In this document: positions 21,085-32,070 of the stretch, one piece after another
Layout of the letters: every line of letters starts with the position of its first letter
Position numbering within the stretch: the stretch's first letter is position 1
Program-made: the position numbers and the translations under genes
From: Agarophyton chilense
Lineage: Eukaryota > Rhodophyta > Florideophyceae > Gracilariales > Gracilariaceae
Length of the DNA stretch: 64,000 nt
Assembly: GCA_030374765.1 (NCBI GenBank)
Contig: JARGXX010000079.1
Coordinates: 868,001 to 932,000 of the forward strand
Direction: 5' to 3'
The notes under the pieces: generated by a model
What the model saw: only the letters and a program-made list of their open reading frames with translations
Told to the model about the DNA's origin: nothing
Database searches by the model: none

Positions 21085-22961
21085 TGTTGTCAGAGTGGGC
21101 CTACTCAAAGCTTATGTGATCGTTGTGGTGTTCGGAGGGATTGGAACTACGTGCGTTGCCTCTTTAAGATCCGCAGGCATGCGTCAAAGCGAAGAAGAAA
21201 AAGAATGAGGGTGTATGAAAACTACAGGAAAGGTCGATTTCGATGCATCGGGACACAAAAGTATTGCAGCGCCAGCTTTCTTCGATCAACTCCTTTGGAT
21301 TCCAGAGGTATTCGCTGCAAACCGAACGTGTCTTTATGTTGTAGTTTTTGTCGCTAATTAACATGTAGACACAGTAGATGCTGGAGGGTTACCCAGGGGT
21401 AGTTATGTTCACAGTTGTGTATTACAGTACGCAGCCTTCTTTCAGATTTCCGCGATTTCTGGGCAGAATTTTTTTGGCTGAAAATTTTCTGTGGCTGACA
21501 CCAAAAAAGTTGCGAAAGGATTGTAAACATTGCATGGCTAAACCAATGGGTGAATGCGAAAACAACCAGTTCGCCATTTGGCCAAACATGAGCCAATAAA
21601 TTGGCTTCATTTTTGACCGGGGGCTGGGGAGTTTGTTATTGGAGGCTGAAGATTAGGAGCTGTGTAGTCTCCATACTACCAGACGGCGGTTGCGACGATG
21701 GTTTTGGTTGTAGTACAGTAGGAGCCATTGATGGTCATGTCGATGAAGGAACTGGTGACAATATCGGATTGTATGAGGGGCCAGAAAAGAGAGTAGAAAG
21801 AGTTTAAGATGCACCACGCTTCTACAACCTATCTATGTTGCAAGGTGTTTCTTCCATCCCATCCTGGCGTTTACGTCTCGAAATATTTCTTTTACCACCA
21901 CCTTCCCCTACATTATTGAAGCCTCAACATCAGAAACGATTTGTGTTTACTTATGAGGTGCACTATGTCTCAAGTCACTGAATCAACTGTTAAAAATGTG
22001 CGTAGTTATGAGAGCCCATGCCAAGCTGAGGAAAGAACACGATGCTCTCCCTCGAAATTCAGTGGTAATCACGGTATTTTCTTTCTGTGAGCGAGAAACT
22101 CGAGCCCGAAGGTCAAATCTCTCCCAATGTTTTGCTAACCCTTGCGAGTATTCCGCCATATAATCGCATCCAAATTTCATCAGCCGATACACTCGCAGAT
22201 GTGCTGCGTATTTTTTATGCCACGCTTGCCTAGATTTTCTGAATTCTCCCCAGGCGTAAGCTCACAAATGACCAAACTTGTGCCTATGTATGAGTTGTAC
22301 CAACGACGTACAGATAACGGAGCACGAGACAGCACCAAATCGGTCCGGAGCCGTAGGGGAGAGGGCCGATTTTGCTGTCGAGTGACCCGTTATCCACACT
22401 AAGTTTTAGAACTTAATGCACTGCTGTGTGTATAGTTTGTGAGTTCTTGAACAAAGGCCCGATTTGATATCACAATCGTCCCGATTACATATCACACTCA
22501 AAGTGTGTGATATCAAAGAACCGCTGAGATATCAGCACTTCTCCAGCGCGAAAAGTTCTTTTTTTAGCTTTTTGGTATTGTTGGTCACATAATCTGCCTA
22601 TATCTACGAAGGTATCACTGTAGGTCATCTGTTGCCAGGTTATGCAGCTGCAGTTTTTTACAGTACCATGGTACCCTGCGTAGGTACAAGCGAAAAATCT
22701 AGTGAACTGTACGAAGGGTAGATAAATCTGCAACCTGAAGCTGCATTCTGTGTCCCAGGACAGTTTTTATGAAACAGGTTTTGGCATTCCAATTGGTCAA
22801 TTAGATTTCGACAACAGAGACTCGTACGTGGAAACAAAGATTTCCGCACCCACAGGAAAAACTCCGGAGCAACCGCCTCTTGCTCACCTCGCACCGGTCT
22901 CGGCTGCGGCATGTACCTCCGAGAGCTATAGTTCCTCTGAAAGGCGCCGACGCGCCAAGGA
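21085..22961. other. Divergent intergenic region between enolase and the transporter
   Basis: About 1.9 kb between two divergent start codons, so it should hold both promoters. Short open frames occur but none looks coding. It includes a small hairpin in a cluster of GATATC-like motifs (22466-22535). Confidence 0.4.
22489..22513. repeat. Small hairpin in the divergent promoter region
   Basis: ATATCACAC and GTGTGATAT form a perfect 9-bp stem around a 7-nt loop. Further GATATC or ATATCA motifs lie within 40 bp on either side. It could be an operator-like site or chance. Confidence 0.25.
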
Positions 22962-24806
22962 ATGGTGTCCGTCGAAGAAGGCCTCTCATCAGAGGCTGCT
23001 GAACAGCCCGAAACGTCCGCCCCTGCTCCAAACTCACAACATTACGATCAAAAGGACCAACAACAAGGTAGCGGAGAGCATGAAGTCAAGCCAAATAGCT
23101 CCGCTGAGGAGCGCTACCAACCGGAACGTCTCCCAGTTTCTAGAAATCGAATGTACTTGATGGTCATGGCAGACTTTGGGCTTTCCTTTGTTTGGCTGTG
23201 TAAATATGCCGTCGCCACGTAAGTTTCTCAACTCTCAAGCTGATCCTGATGATTGCGATGAACACAAACGAATTTGAAGTTCAACTAACCAGGGCTCTGT
23301 AGTCCATATTTTCAACATTCTCTAAAGGCTGGTCCATTTCTTTCGCATATCGTTTGGATAATGGGCCCGCTTTCAGGTCTAATTGTTGCCCCAGTTGTTG
23401 GTGTCCTATCTGATCGCTGTACTTCTTCCTTTGGAAGAAGACGACCTTTTATAGTTGGGGGCGCGTTCTTTTGCATTCTTGGTATGAATGTATTTGCCAA
23501 CGCTGCAGCCATAACGTTTGGCTTCCTTCCAGCAGCCCGCGTTGTCGCTATTCTTGCATTTGGCGTCTTAGACTTTGCTACAAACGCAATTATGTTTCCC
23601 AGTCGCGCACTCTTCGGGGATTTACTGCCACCCGATCAACAACACCCGGTACAATCAGCGGCTGCTGTCGTTGCATCAATGGCGGAAATCTGCGGTGGGA
23701 TATACTTGTCTTCGTGGAAAGATCCTGTAACAAACATCAGCAGAGTGTTCATAATGGCTAGCTTTCTATTGGCTGTAACATGTACCATTTCACTATATGT
23801 TTGCAAAGAAACTCCGATGAAAGTCAATAGCGCAGCTGCGCAAGGGAATAGTCTCTTCGACGTAGAAGAAGGTCGGCTGGACACTTCTGCGGCGCTGGAT
23901 CAAGATAATGCACGTGCCCCGGGCGAGCTTGACCGACCTAAAATTCTTGAAGATTCCGAAACTTACAATCAAGAAGGCTGTGACCGAAACGAGAACGAGA
24001 ATATTGAGCATCATGCCAGTTGTATCACTAAAGAAAATGACACTTACGAAGATGCAGATGAAATTATGCTTGCTGACTCACGTCCACGACCAGATGACCA
24101 AACTGTAACTGACGGCAACCTGGAACAAGCTCATCGACACCATGTGATGGGAAAACAAGAATCATTTTGGCCTACACTACGAGAGACAATTACATCGACT
24201 GCGCGTGAGTTTCCTCGACCCTTGATCAAAGTCGGTATAGTTTATGGACTGGCATGGTTTTTGTGGTTTGCGTCGCTGCCTTACTACAGCCAATGGTTGG
24301 GAGTGGATGTGTTGCAAGGTGATCCAAACGCTGAGCCATCTTCGCCTAAAGCTCTGCGCTATGAACATGGGGTGTCCATTTTCTCGGTTGCGAATGTGGC
24401 GAAGGCGGTACTGGCCATGCTCTTCAGCTTCTTTTATCCGAGCATCATTAGTCTCGTCGGCGCAGTAGGCGAGCGACTTGTTTTCGGAGTTTCATTTCTT
24501 GTGTTCTCATTGGTGTTGTATTCATTCGCGTTCACAAAGGATGTTATTATCGCAGCACTTGTTATTGCTTTGGGCAGTATTCCATTCATCGTAACACAGA
24601 CCATACCCATTGCCATCGTCGTCCAGAGATATCCTGATAATCTTGCGAGCAACTTGGGTATGATGAACCTGTTTTGTGTCATCCCGCAACTCATTGACAC
24701 TCTATATACAGGGAAAGTTGCGGAAAAGGCTGGTGAATCTATGGTATTGCGAGTGGCTTCTTACTGGGGTTTTGCTGCCGCCATTAGTGCTTTTTGTTTC
24801 TTGTGA
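22962..24806 (+). CDS. Sucrose/H+ symporter family carrier (SUT/SLC45-like)
   Basis: Two exons, 22962-23218 and 23303-24806, give 586 residues. The 84-bp intron has GT-AAGT and TAG ends. Splicing joins AVA to TPYFQ, restoring the plant SUT pattern LTPYVQ. A hydrophilic N-terminus of about 60 residues precedes the first membrane segment. Residues 104-136 match plant sucrose carriers closely (WIMGPLSGLIVAPVVG, SDRC, FGRRRPFI), with the family's charged loop between helices 2 and 3. A long acidic cytosolic loop (about 255-360) splits the usual 6+6 membrane segments. The plant motif DTDWMG reads YSQWLG at 414-419 before DVLQGDP, so the substrate may differ. The protein should lie in a membrane and move a sugar with protons. 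Florideophytes store floridoside and starch rather than sucrose, so the natural sugar is open. It is divergent from enolase. Confidence 0.9.
23219..23302 (+). other. Intron of the transporter gene
   Basis: 84 bp, GTAAGT at the donor and TAG at the acceptor, with a branch-like CTAAC about 15 bases upstream of the acceptor. It is the only intron I find in the host genes of this window. The frame change across it is needed to read the family motif. Confidence 0.85.
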
Positions 24807-25770
24807 CGATTTGAAGGATCTGATTCGTACAAACAAATGTCCGGGAAGAATCCAGCGGTCTAAACCCTTTCCAAAGCCATTTTGGTTCTTGATGTATTAT
24901 TTCATCTGCATTGGGGTGATTTGTTGGATTTCTGAACCACTGCGGCTCCCCACTGCTTAGGTGGGTATCTGTCTGTCACCTTGTTGTACCATCCTTTCTT
25001 CTGACTTTTTCAAGTGATTCAGATTTGTCATAGTTGTTGGGAAGAAATAATTCGTGGGTTCAAGGTGCGGTCCTTGGTGAAAACTGCTTGATGTGTTGGT
25101 AGTTATCTGTTTAACATATGATTTTGTAATTTTCAAGCCAAACAATCACGAAGATAACATGGAGCATTCGTCCACAATCGTTGTCACGGCCTTCGCGACA
25201 AGCTATGCTCAAACGCTGCTGTATCAAGAATAGCTTTCCGTACAATTGACGTCCATACTTGATTAATACCTCTTTATCGCCGGATGATAGGCCCTACTTT
25301 CAACCGCACATTGCACCCACCGGAACTATGGTCGTTTATCCTATCCTCGAAGCTAAAGCATACCTTACGAGAGTTACACAGTTATGACGTTTGTAATGCC
25401 TTCGGCTGGATGTACATATCAGAATGTGCTCAAGCTTCCTGTTGGCCTCTTACAAGCACTTTCGGTCGTCATTGACACTTGACGACCAATGCAAGAGTAC
25501 TGCGACAAGTTGTTGAGCCAGCATGCCCATCCCTTGTCCGGTTCACCTTCCTGAATCAAATAGAGGGAGTCATAAAACCTATGTATCTACCTCCATGTGT
25601 ACATGCCATGCACCGTTTCATATATAAAGCGCAATCTTGAGCAATACGTTCACATTGCAAAGCGAGACCATCTGTGAAAAAGTGTCGAGCCTAGGTCCAA
25701 ACAGTCAACAACAACGTTAGACTAGATACTGTCTGACCTTCACCTCTAACAGGCTTCAGTCTAGTGAACG
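24807..25770. other. Spacer with no gene seen
   Basis: Sequence downstream of the transporter. I find no ORF with a recognisable domain, no RNA gene and no clear repeat. Confidence 0.4.
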
Positions 25771-25774
25771 CTAG

Positions 25775-26265
25775 TGTCTACTGGGCCGATGACCTCATAT
25801 GAGGCCTTTTTTTTCCTTTGTACTTCCACTATAATTAAAAACTACAAGCTCCACATAACTGTAACATATTATAGAACCCTCTGCCTTTGTTGGTATCTAC
25901 CTTCGACGTATACAACACTTGATGATTAAATGAGATATTAGCTTGTGACGTGTTTTTCTGGAATCGCGTGAGGCCATAATATTTCGTTGTTGTTACACTT
26001 CCGCGTACTCAACCTTGCTACACCAAACATACATATCGTTTTAAAGAAGAGATCTAAAATTAAGTGTGACCCGGTCTCTGAGCCTTTTTGTCGATGATAA
26101 GGATGAAATGGTTCTATTCTGTTGAAGACTCAAAAGCTTCACTGCTCTAAATTTCAAAATTTAAAACCTGTGTAAATTTTAATAACTTTTTATGACGAAT
26201 TTTGGCTTCATATGAGGTCAAGTTGGTTTCATGTAAGGCCAATTCTTTGGACGTATAGACAGACA
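25775..26265. mobile_element. Short non-autonomous piggyBac relative (MITE)
   Basis: 491 bp with ends TGTCTACTGGGCC and the inverse of TGTCTGTCTATACG, bordered on both sides by CTAG (25771-25774, 26266-26269). The right half aligns with the right end of the piggyBac-type element at 11685-14813, including GCTACACCAAA, ATCGTTTTAAAGAAG and the double palindrome near the tip. The left end also has the CCTCATATGAGG palindrome. It has no coding capacity. It reads as an internal-deletion derivative moved in trans by the same transposase. Confidence 0.8.
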
Positions 26266-26752
26266 CTAGGCGAGTGTTCGTTCTTATACGACTTCGACTA
26301 GCAATTCTTGCAAGAGCCTCCATACTCAAATTGCATCACGGTCGTTTATGATTGCCGGTGTCATGCCAATTATCTGGCGAACGCTAAGAGCCTTAGTAGT
26401 GCTCTATTACATCATCTGGATGGCGTTAAACTTCAATAGCACTATTAAGGTCCATTAACCCAGCCAAGGTCGAACTTATAAAATCTTTCTGTAATACCTA
26501 AGCGTAGCAAAATGTGTAGTGTGCCAGCATTTCTAAAACGCACGTCTACTAAGAACAAGTAGCGTCTGCACTTTATACATCGCCGCTGGGATCTTAAGCC
26601 ATAAAAACGCTTTAGCAAAAACAATCATATTTGGTATAATTTTTTTAAATATTGTGATGTTTAAACGATGCTAGCAGAAATAATTGTAACTTTGAATTAC
26701 AGTCGAAACTATCGAATAGTATTGCATTTTAGCACTATTTTAGAAGTTCTAG

Positions 26753-27109
26753 TGTCTATACGACCGGGGCAATTGTTCGAAATTGATTTTTTTTTGAAGG
26801 ATAGCTCTGTTTCATACACAGCTCCAGAACGATTTTTTAGAGTGCAATCAATGTTTTTGCACCAGAAAAGCCTATTTTATATGCCAACATAGAAATTATG
26901 CTGCTCGTCATTTAAATATACATTCTATATTACTTGGTTTCTTTAGATTTATCCTTGCGAGTATAAGAAATTCCATGAAGCAGAGATTTTTATAAAAAGG
27001 TGATATAAAGACTTTACTGCTTCGAGGTCAAAACACGAAAAAAAATTGACAAAAATCAGCACAAAGTTTTACAGTTTGGCTTCATATAAGAGCAGCGGTC
27101 GTATAGACA
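26753..27109. mobile_element. Second short piggyBac-related element (MITE)
   Basis: 357 bp with inverted ends TGTCTATACGACCG on the left and CGGTCGTATAGACA on the right. CTAG borders the left end (26749-26752) but not the right (ATAC), so that copy of the border has changed. The left inner part (GTTCGAAATTGA, then TTTGAAGG and CTGTTTCATACA) recurs at about 59862-59930. It has no coding capacity. Confidence 0.7.
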
Positions 27110-27167
27110 ATACGCCTCACTAAAAGCTTTTATTCTAAAGAAATCGTCTTCGGACGACCTAAAAACC

Positions 27168-27439
27168 TGAAACCGATACTGCGGTTTTACAGCACGTACC
27201 TTGTCGGTTTAGATATGACGAATGCATATGCTTTTTCTTTCGACATAACCAGTGGGTTTATTTTTTAGACTACTATACCAAGCTGGTGGCTGAGCGTGCT
27301 TTTTAAAGAGAAAAAAAAGAGCAGCTTTGAGACCGTACGGTTGAGTTACACGCTCGGTAGCTACCGTACCCTAAAGTTTGGAATAAATTATCGACTTATT
27401 GGTCGACGTTCTCTTCCTTTGTTCAGTCAATCTGACACA
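27168..27439 (+). repeat. 5' LTR of the old plus-strand element
   Basis: Matches 44162-44430 along its length, for example GGTTTAGATATGACRRACGC, CATAACCAGTGGGTTTA and GAGACCGTACGGTTG. It starts TGAAACCGATACTGCGG against TGTAACCAATAATGTGG in the partner. The inner boundary is set to within a few bases only. Confidence 0.8.
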
Positions 27440-27537
27440 GTAATCACTACTATTTTTTCTGATATAAAAAGAAGTTTTTGAACCAACCCGGTGAGTTTTA
27501 CGCTCACCAAAAAAGAAGTTGATTCCACTAGGTCAAT

Positions 27538-28526
27538 ATGGCCCAGTCTCAAACCCTAGAAGTTGAGATACATGCTGCATGTTTTTTCACCACTTGGATT
27601 AAACACCAAATGCTGGTTGTCATGGATGCCGAGTCCGTTCGGGTGTTCCTTCATGAGTACGATCAGTACTGCCAGGAGATTACTGTTCTTTTAAGTCAAA
27701 TAATGAAATCGCGTAGTACCACGCTGGAACCTATCCATCCAGTCAATATCAAATTCCGTATTGACTCAGAAACTTTAGACTCGGCTTTGAGTTTTGGACT
27801 CATCCTGGGTGCTTATGATTATGAAACTCTTAATGATACGATTCTACGCACTTATCTTAACAATAGGGCGGAAGATTCTAAATTTACAGTAACTTTATAT
27901 TCTTTGGACTCTCTGGTCGATACTGATCTAGTAATGGACATGAATGAAAAGTGTGCATCATGCTGCATGAAAACACTGTTTGTTTCCAATCAAAAACTAC
28001 TTCACTGAAACGGTTCAAAATAGATACTCGAGAAGAACCAGAAGGTTGCTGTTCATTCTGTCCTATCTGCTGTTAAGCCTAAGGTACTTCGTAATCTACT
28101 TGGTTATGATTTAGAGTTCGCATTCTACGACTGTCGCAAGGAAGTAGAGAAGGTTATGGCACAAGTTCTGAAAGTTTCAAAAGCTTTCCAGTTTTTCGAT
28201 ACCGAGCTACCGTCTCGGAAGACCAAAACAACGTCGGAAAGCAGTAACCGTCGCAGTGGTAATTCTGACAGTTCAAAGACGACCTCTATCGGAGGCGGTT
28301 GTAAACCATCTGGTAGCAAGGGAGGTAGCGATGTTCGTCCTCCACCTCCATTTCCGCACAATCCATGCAAATCCAAGGGGTTGCGCCACTGGATTCGAGA
28401 TTGCAAGGATTCAACCGATTCGGATAAGGCAGAAATGCACGCAGAAATTGCACTCGCGAAAGAAAAAGACGGTCCGTCGAAGTCGATTCGCAGCCAGACA
28501 TCTGGTTCCAGTTCACAGGTATCCGC
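27538..28526 (+). pseudogene. gag region of the old plus-strand element
   Basis: It starts MAQSQTLEVEIHAACFF and carries a capsid-like stretch (DAESVRVFLHEYDQYC). A Ser/Lys-rich part and the Cys/His pattern CKSKGLRHWIRDC, a zinc-knuckle-like motif, follow. The young Gypsy element interrupts it at 28527. It is broken. Confidence 0.7.
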
Positions 28527-29441
28527 TGTGGAGCAAAACCCGGCGACGGGAAGTGCTCTCAAGGTGTTCGAAGCCGTGCTCCCTGGGGGAGGCAGAATCA
28601 GAGACAGAGCCCTCCGTTCCACCCGTAGTGTGGGGTGTAACTCCCACGGGGGATGCCGGCAGTACCGACATAGGTGAGGGGTAGAAACCGTTGGATCGGG
28701 AATTGGTATGGGTATCCCAAAGAATGGGGGAAAATCCGTCGAAGAGGAAAAACGGGGCGAGGGTCGGGCACTAACAGGCACTGGACCCGAGAACCAGAAA
28801 AGGGGCGAAACAACAAAAGAAACCCAATACAGGGGCGAAAACCTGTCTTCGAAAGGAAACACAAAAAGCACGCAAAAAGTAAGCAGAACCCCCACGGGGT
28901 ATCGTGCACGCAGGTCGTCTGAGCGGTCCCAAGGGGGTGGTTGCACGGAACGCAAACGTGGGCACTCTCCAAGTGGAGTCGTGACCCTACGCAGGCGTTG
29001 CTAACCAGAGCCCGTTCCGGGTTGTAAGGCCGAAACGATGGCGACGAAGAACCTCTAAAGGTATCGAAGACCAACCTTGGTTACCCTTTACTCTGAGCTT
29101 CGGACTGTCAGATCTCGTCTCCCTAAGTAGGGCCCACTAACTCAACTCTACAGTAGTGCACACCTGCTCAGGGCCATACACGTGGAGATCCCACTGTCAG
29201 GGCCCAAAAGTCCAACGTTCTAACAAATATCCGAAAATCGGTGCCAAAACTAAGCCACGTGTATCACGGGGCCAATCCAACCATGGGCCATCCGATTTTC
29301 ACTTCATAGGCGAACTCTAACCAGAAAACAGTGCCACCTCAGCACACCTTAGAGGGGATCATAGTCATAACCCTCGGAGGGTTCAATCCTCATTCTATGA
29401 GTTGCATCTTCAAGTATCCCCTAACTGGGCGTTGCTCTACA
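28527..29441 (-). repeat. 3' LTR of the young Gypsy element
   Basis: 915-bp direct repeat, about 98% like 39563-40474, with a 4-bp indel. Its right edge abuts the polypurine tract. The antisense ORF starts 82 bp beyond it, so an antisense promoter within this LTR could drive that ORF. Confidence 0.95.
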
Positions 29442-29454
29442 TCTCCCCCTCCTT
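29442..29454 (-). promoter_or_regulatory. Polypurine tract of the young Gypsy element
   Basis: On the minus strand AAGGAGGGGGAGA directly precedes the 3' LTR. Confidence 0.8.
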
Positions 29455-29522
29455 AAGACGAGGAAGAATATTCCGAGCCGCGGGTGTCTCGCTTTCCGGT
29501 CACTATACATACTTCTCTCCCA

Positions 29523-31379
29523 ATGGGGTCCTTCACCACTTCTGAGGATCGCCACAAAACCGGCACATTGGTACAACTTTCTTCTACTCCTCCGACTTTC
29601 GGCGATAAGCAACTTCTCGCAACAGCAATCTCAACCAGCCCTCTCAAGGGAATGAACCCATACGTCCTCAACCCACTCTCGGGGCCATCGGCCTCCGCGC
29701 CGGCGGACAACGAAGCTCCCCAGCAGGGTGGATATTTCTCCGGTTTGGATGCGGCTCCGTCAGGTACCGAACCTTCCGCCTCGGCGAGCAACCGACATCC
29801 TCAGGAGGATTTGGACATTAACGCGGTGGCGTGGAACTCCGCTTATGCGATGCCCTTGGTAGCAAACTCCAGAGGTTGGATCTCAAACGAATCCTTTCGA
29901 AGGTGTAGTCTCCTTACCGATCCGGTGATATATTGCCGCGCCCCGTGGTTCCATCCGACAGCGGTTCGCGACGATGAGCTCATCGACTCCTACGTGGAGG
30001 ACGGCTTATTGCCGGGTGGCCTACCTGTCGAGGTTGTACGTTCTCCCGATTGGAGGGCGCGGGTACCAATAGAGCCTCAGTATCTATACCGCGGTCGCGG
30101 GGAGTCCCTGGACAAGGCGCGCGCAGCGATGGCGGCTCTGGCCTACCAGCGATTGGAGAGGTCACGCTTTGACCATCTGGTTCCCCCGGAGTACGGGTTC
30201 GATGTCGCCTATTACCGCACGTACGGTGAGGTCTTCTACGGGGATAACCTGGCAGCCTTTCCCGAAGCCGAGTTCCGCGGACCGGGTTTTCCTCTCCGAG
30301 AAGATATGCTCCAATGGAGTCGTCCCATCCTTCGGGCTGAATTCAGGTACCTTCAACGGCAGTTTACCCAGTATGGATTCGATCGACGCGTGCGCTTCGA
30401 GCGCCGCTCGCGCTCCCGTTTCGGGTTCCTTGTCCCGTATCCTCACGTGGAACTGGAGCGTATCCGTAACACGGCAAAGGTTGGGCGATTCGTGCCACTT
30501 CCAGCTTGGTGGAGTAAGGTCGAGGTCCCCCCAGGGTGCTTTGCTGAACTGCCCCCATGCATCTACTATATCGGGTCTCGTTTCATGCACGACCCGAACT
30601 CGGGATACTGGGCCCTCGTTGCAGCCGAGTGGGCAGCCCGCGTAGCGGCGCACCTCCTCTGGGATGCTCATGACCATTTCCGTATCTGGTATATTCCTCC
30701 GATGCTACGGACCATCATGCGTCAGATCGACCTTGTCCCAGCGTTGGGTTCGGCCAGCAGCGTGCAGGACCTGTATCTAATCTTGGACGTGATCGACAAC
30801 ACCCAATGGGATCGAGTTCCAGTGGAAAATCAGCCCGCAGGGGAAGGATCCGCGCGAAACAAGTCTCCTGGCCGGTACGATCCGGGCTCCGGTAACTGGG
30901 TTTATTACAATCCCTTCGAAGGGGTTCGCATCAGCGCAGCGCAGGCACGGGCGCTGATGGACTCGCCTCGATCGATGCCTGTGGGACACCCGACGGGGTT
31001 CATTTATACCGACGATTACGAGTACGAGCCTCCAGTAGACCTGGACGATCCAGCGTTGGATAACAACACGCCAGCTCCTAGTGGAGTACTCCCTGTGGAG
31101 CCATCTGCACCCTTCCAACCAGTGGGAACGACCTCAGCTGCGGCGGCGAATGCATCCGGTGGCGGTTCATCTGCTCCCCCCGGATGGGGTGTGGACACCC
31201 TTGCGCAGGCGCCGGTTGCCACTCCGCAAACGGATAGTCTGCGACAAGGCCTCGTGAACGCGGGCATTCCGATTCCCCCGGGTATGACCGATGTGAGCCA
31301 GATGTTGGCTTTCGCCTCGGCGTACCATCAGGGTCAAAATCCCAACGGTGGGGCGGGTCCCTCCTCGGGCTTTCCGTAG
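29523..31379 (+). CDS. Antisense ORF of the young Gypsy element, 618 residues
   Basis: Intact plus-strand ORF opposite to gag-pol, between the chromodomain ORF and the 3' LTR. The first ATG is at 29523; the frame is open a little further upstream. The N-terminal 70 residues are Ser/Pro/Ala-rich. The middle (about 80-460) is rich in aromatic and charged residues (DVAYYRTYGEVFYGDN, RGPGFPLREDMLQW, RAEFRYLQRQF). The C-terminal 120 are Pro/Gly/Ser-rich and look disordered. I see no signal peptide, membrane segment, zinc motif or known enzyme motif, and it is not a second gag by eye. Two blocks (residues about 208-278 and 457-503) have clear counterparts at the same spacing in the decayed Gypsy element at 47885-48800. 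That argues strongly that it codes for a conserved protein. Function unknown. Plant Tat-type Gypsy elements also have antisense ORFs in this position. Confidence 0.8.
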   Translation: MGSFTTSEDRHKTGTLVQLSSTPPTFGDKQLLATAISTSPLKGMNPYVLNPLSGPSASAPADNEAPQQGGYFSGLDAAPSGTEPSASASNRHPQEDLDINAVAWNSAYAMPLVANSRGWISNESFRRCSLLTDPVIYCRAPWFHPTAVRDDELIDSYVEDGLLPGGLPVEVVRSPDWRARVPIEPQYLYRGRGESLDKARAAMAALAYQRLERSRFDHLVPPEYGFDVAYYRTYGEVFYGDNLAAFPEAEFRGPGFPLREDMLQWSRPILRAEFRYLQRQFTQYGFDRRVRFERRSRSRFGFLVPYPHVELERIRNTAKVGRFVPLPAWWSKVEVPPGCFAELPPCIYYIGSRFMHDPNSGYWALVAAEWAARVAAHLLWDAHDHFRIWYIPPMLRTIMRQIDLVPALGSASSVQDLYLILDVIDNTQWDRVPVENQPAGEGSARNKSPGRYDPGSGNWVYYNPFEGVRISAAQARALMDSPRSMPVGHPTGFIYTDDYEYEPPVDLDDPALDNNTPAPSGVLPVEPSAPFQPVGTTSAAAANASGGGSSAPPGWGVDTLAQAPVATPQTDSLRQGLVNAGIPIPPGMTDVSQMLAFASAYHQGQNPNGGAGPSSGFP

Positions 31380-31445
31380 TTCCGCCTTCGGGCAATTGTA
31401 GAGTTCATAGCTTGGCGACAATAGTAAACTTCTGATATTTGCATA

Positions 31446-31603
31446 ACTTCTTTTGTTCTTCCTTCCTAGGATCTTAACTTCTACTTCTTTTCTTCTTCCT
31501 TCTTAGGATCTTCTTCATCTTTGTCTTCATCTTCTTCCCTTCCTAGGGTCCAATCTTCTTATTAATCTTCTTTTCCACTTCGTGGGTCTTCTTTTCCTTT
31601 TTT
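31446..31603 (+). repeat. Pyrimidine-rich tract in the young Gypsy element
   Basis: About 160 bp built of CTTCTT, TTCCTTCCTAGG and similar units, just past the antisense ORF stop and before the chromodomain ORF stop. It lies where the two opposed transcripts would end. Confidence 0.5.
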
Positions 31604-31779
31604 CATCATAAACTGTCCCGATAACCGGTGCTGTGTTCCCCGGTTAACGGCGCTAGGCCGAGGGCCAGTAGACATTCCCTCTCAATACGTGTTCTTCGGG
31701 ATACTCTCCTCAATTCCTCTTCAGAGGTCCAACATCTTCCTCACTTCGAGGTCCCATCCACACCAGTTCCCGTGGTGGC

Positions 31780-32070
31780 TTACCCGACTTGGGCACGATC
31801 CAGACTTGGAGGCAAGGTTAGCCGAGCGCGTCGGTGATAGGATAAAACCTTAGACCTCGGAAGGTGCTCAATGGGTTCCACTGTATCCTCATCAGGCGAG
31901 AATCCGTACCATCGGACTCGGTAGCGGACTTCTCCTTCGGGGGTGTAGATGTGACGCACGATGCGATCGATAACGAATTCCTGCGGGTACACTTTTCCCT
32001 GTTCGGGCTTCTCTTCCATCTTGGAACGCTCTAGTTCCCTTGAGGGTGTCAACGCAGGGTTTAGAAACAC
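31780..32070 (-). CDS. Chromodomain ORF of the young Gypsy element
   Basis: A 96-residue minus-strand ORF with a chromodomain: FVIDRIVRHIYTPEGEVRYR, then VRWYGFSPDEDTVEPIEHL and SKVLSYHRR. Chromodomains of chromoviral integrases help direct insertion to chromatin marks. Here it is set apart from the integrase by about 700 bp including a tandem array, so it may be reached by splicing or be made separately. A related chromodomain lies at 47119-47280 in the decayed relative. Confidence 0.8.
   Translation of the reverse strand: MFLNPALTPSRELERSKMEEKPEQGKVYPQEFVIDRIVRHIYTPEGEVRYRVRWYGFSPDEDTVEPIEHLPRSKVLSYHRRARLTLPPSLDRAQVG

Noticed and set aside
21085-21108. Eight extra N-terminal residues of enolase
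   Set aside because: They would need a TTG start. The ATG at 21084 gives a normal enolase N-terminus.
28125-28955. 276-codon minus-strand ORF
   Set aside because: It crosses from the old element's gag into the LTR of the young element and repeats in the other LTR (39545-40110). It is a by-product of GC-rich LTR sequence.
29484-29522. Earlier start (GTG) for the antisense ORF
   Set aside because: No ATG occurs in this part of the frame. The first ATG at 29523 is the likelier eukaryotic start.
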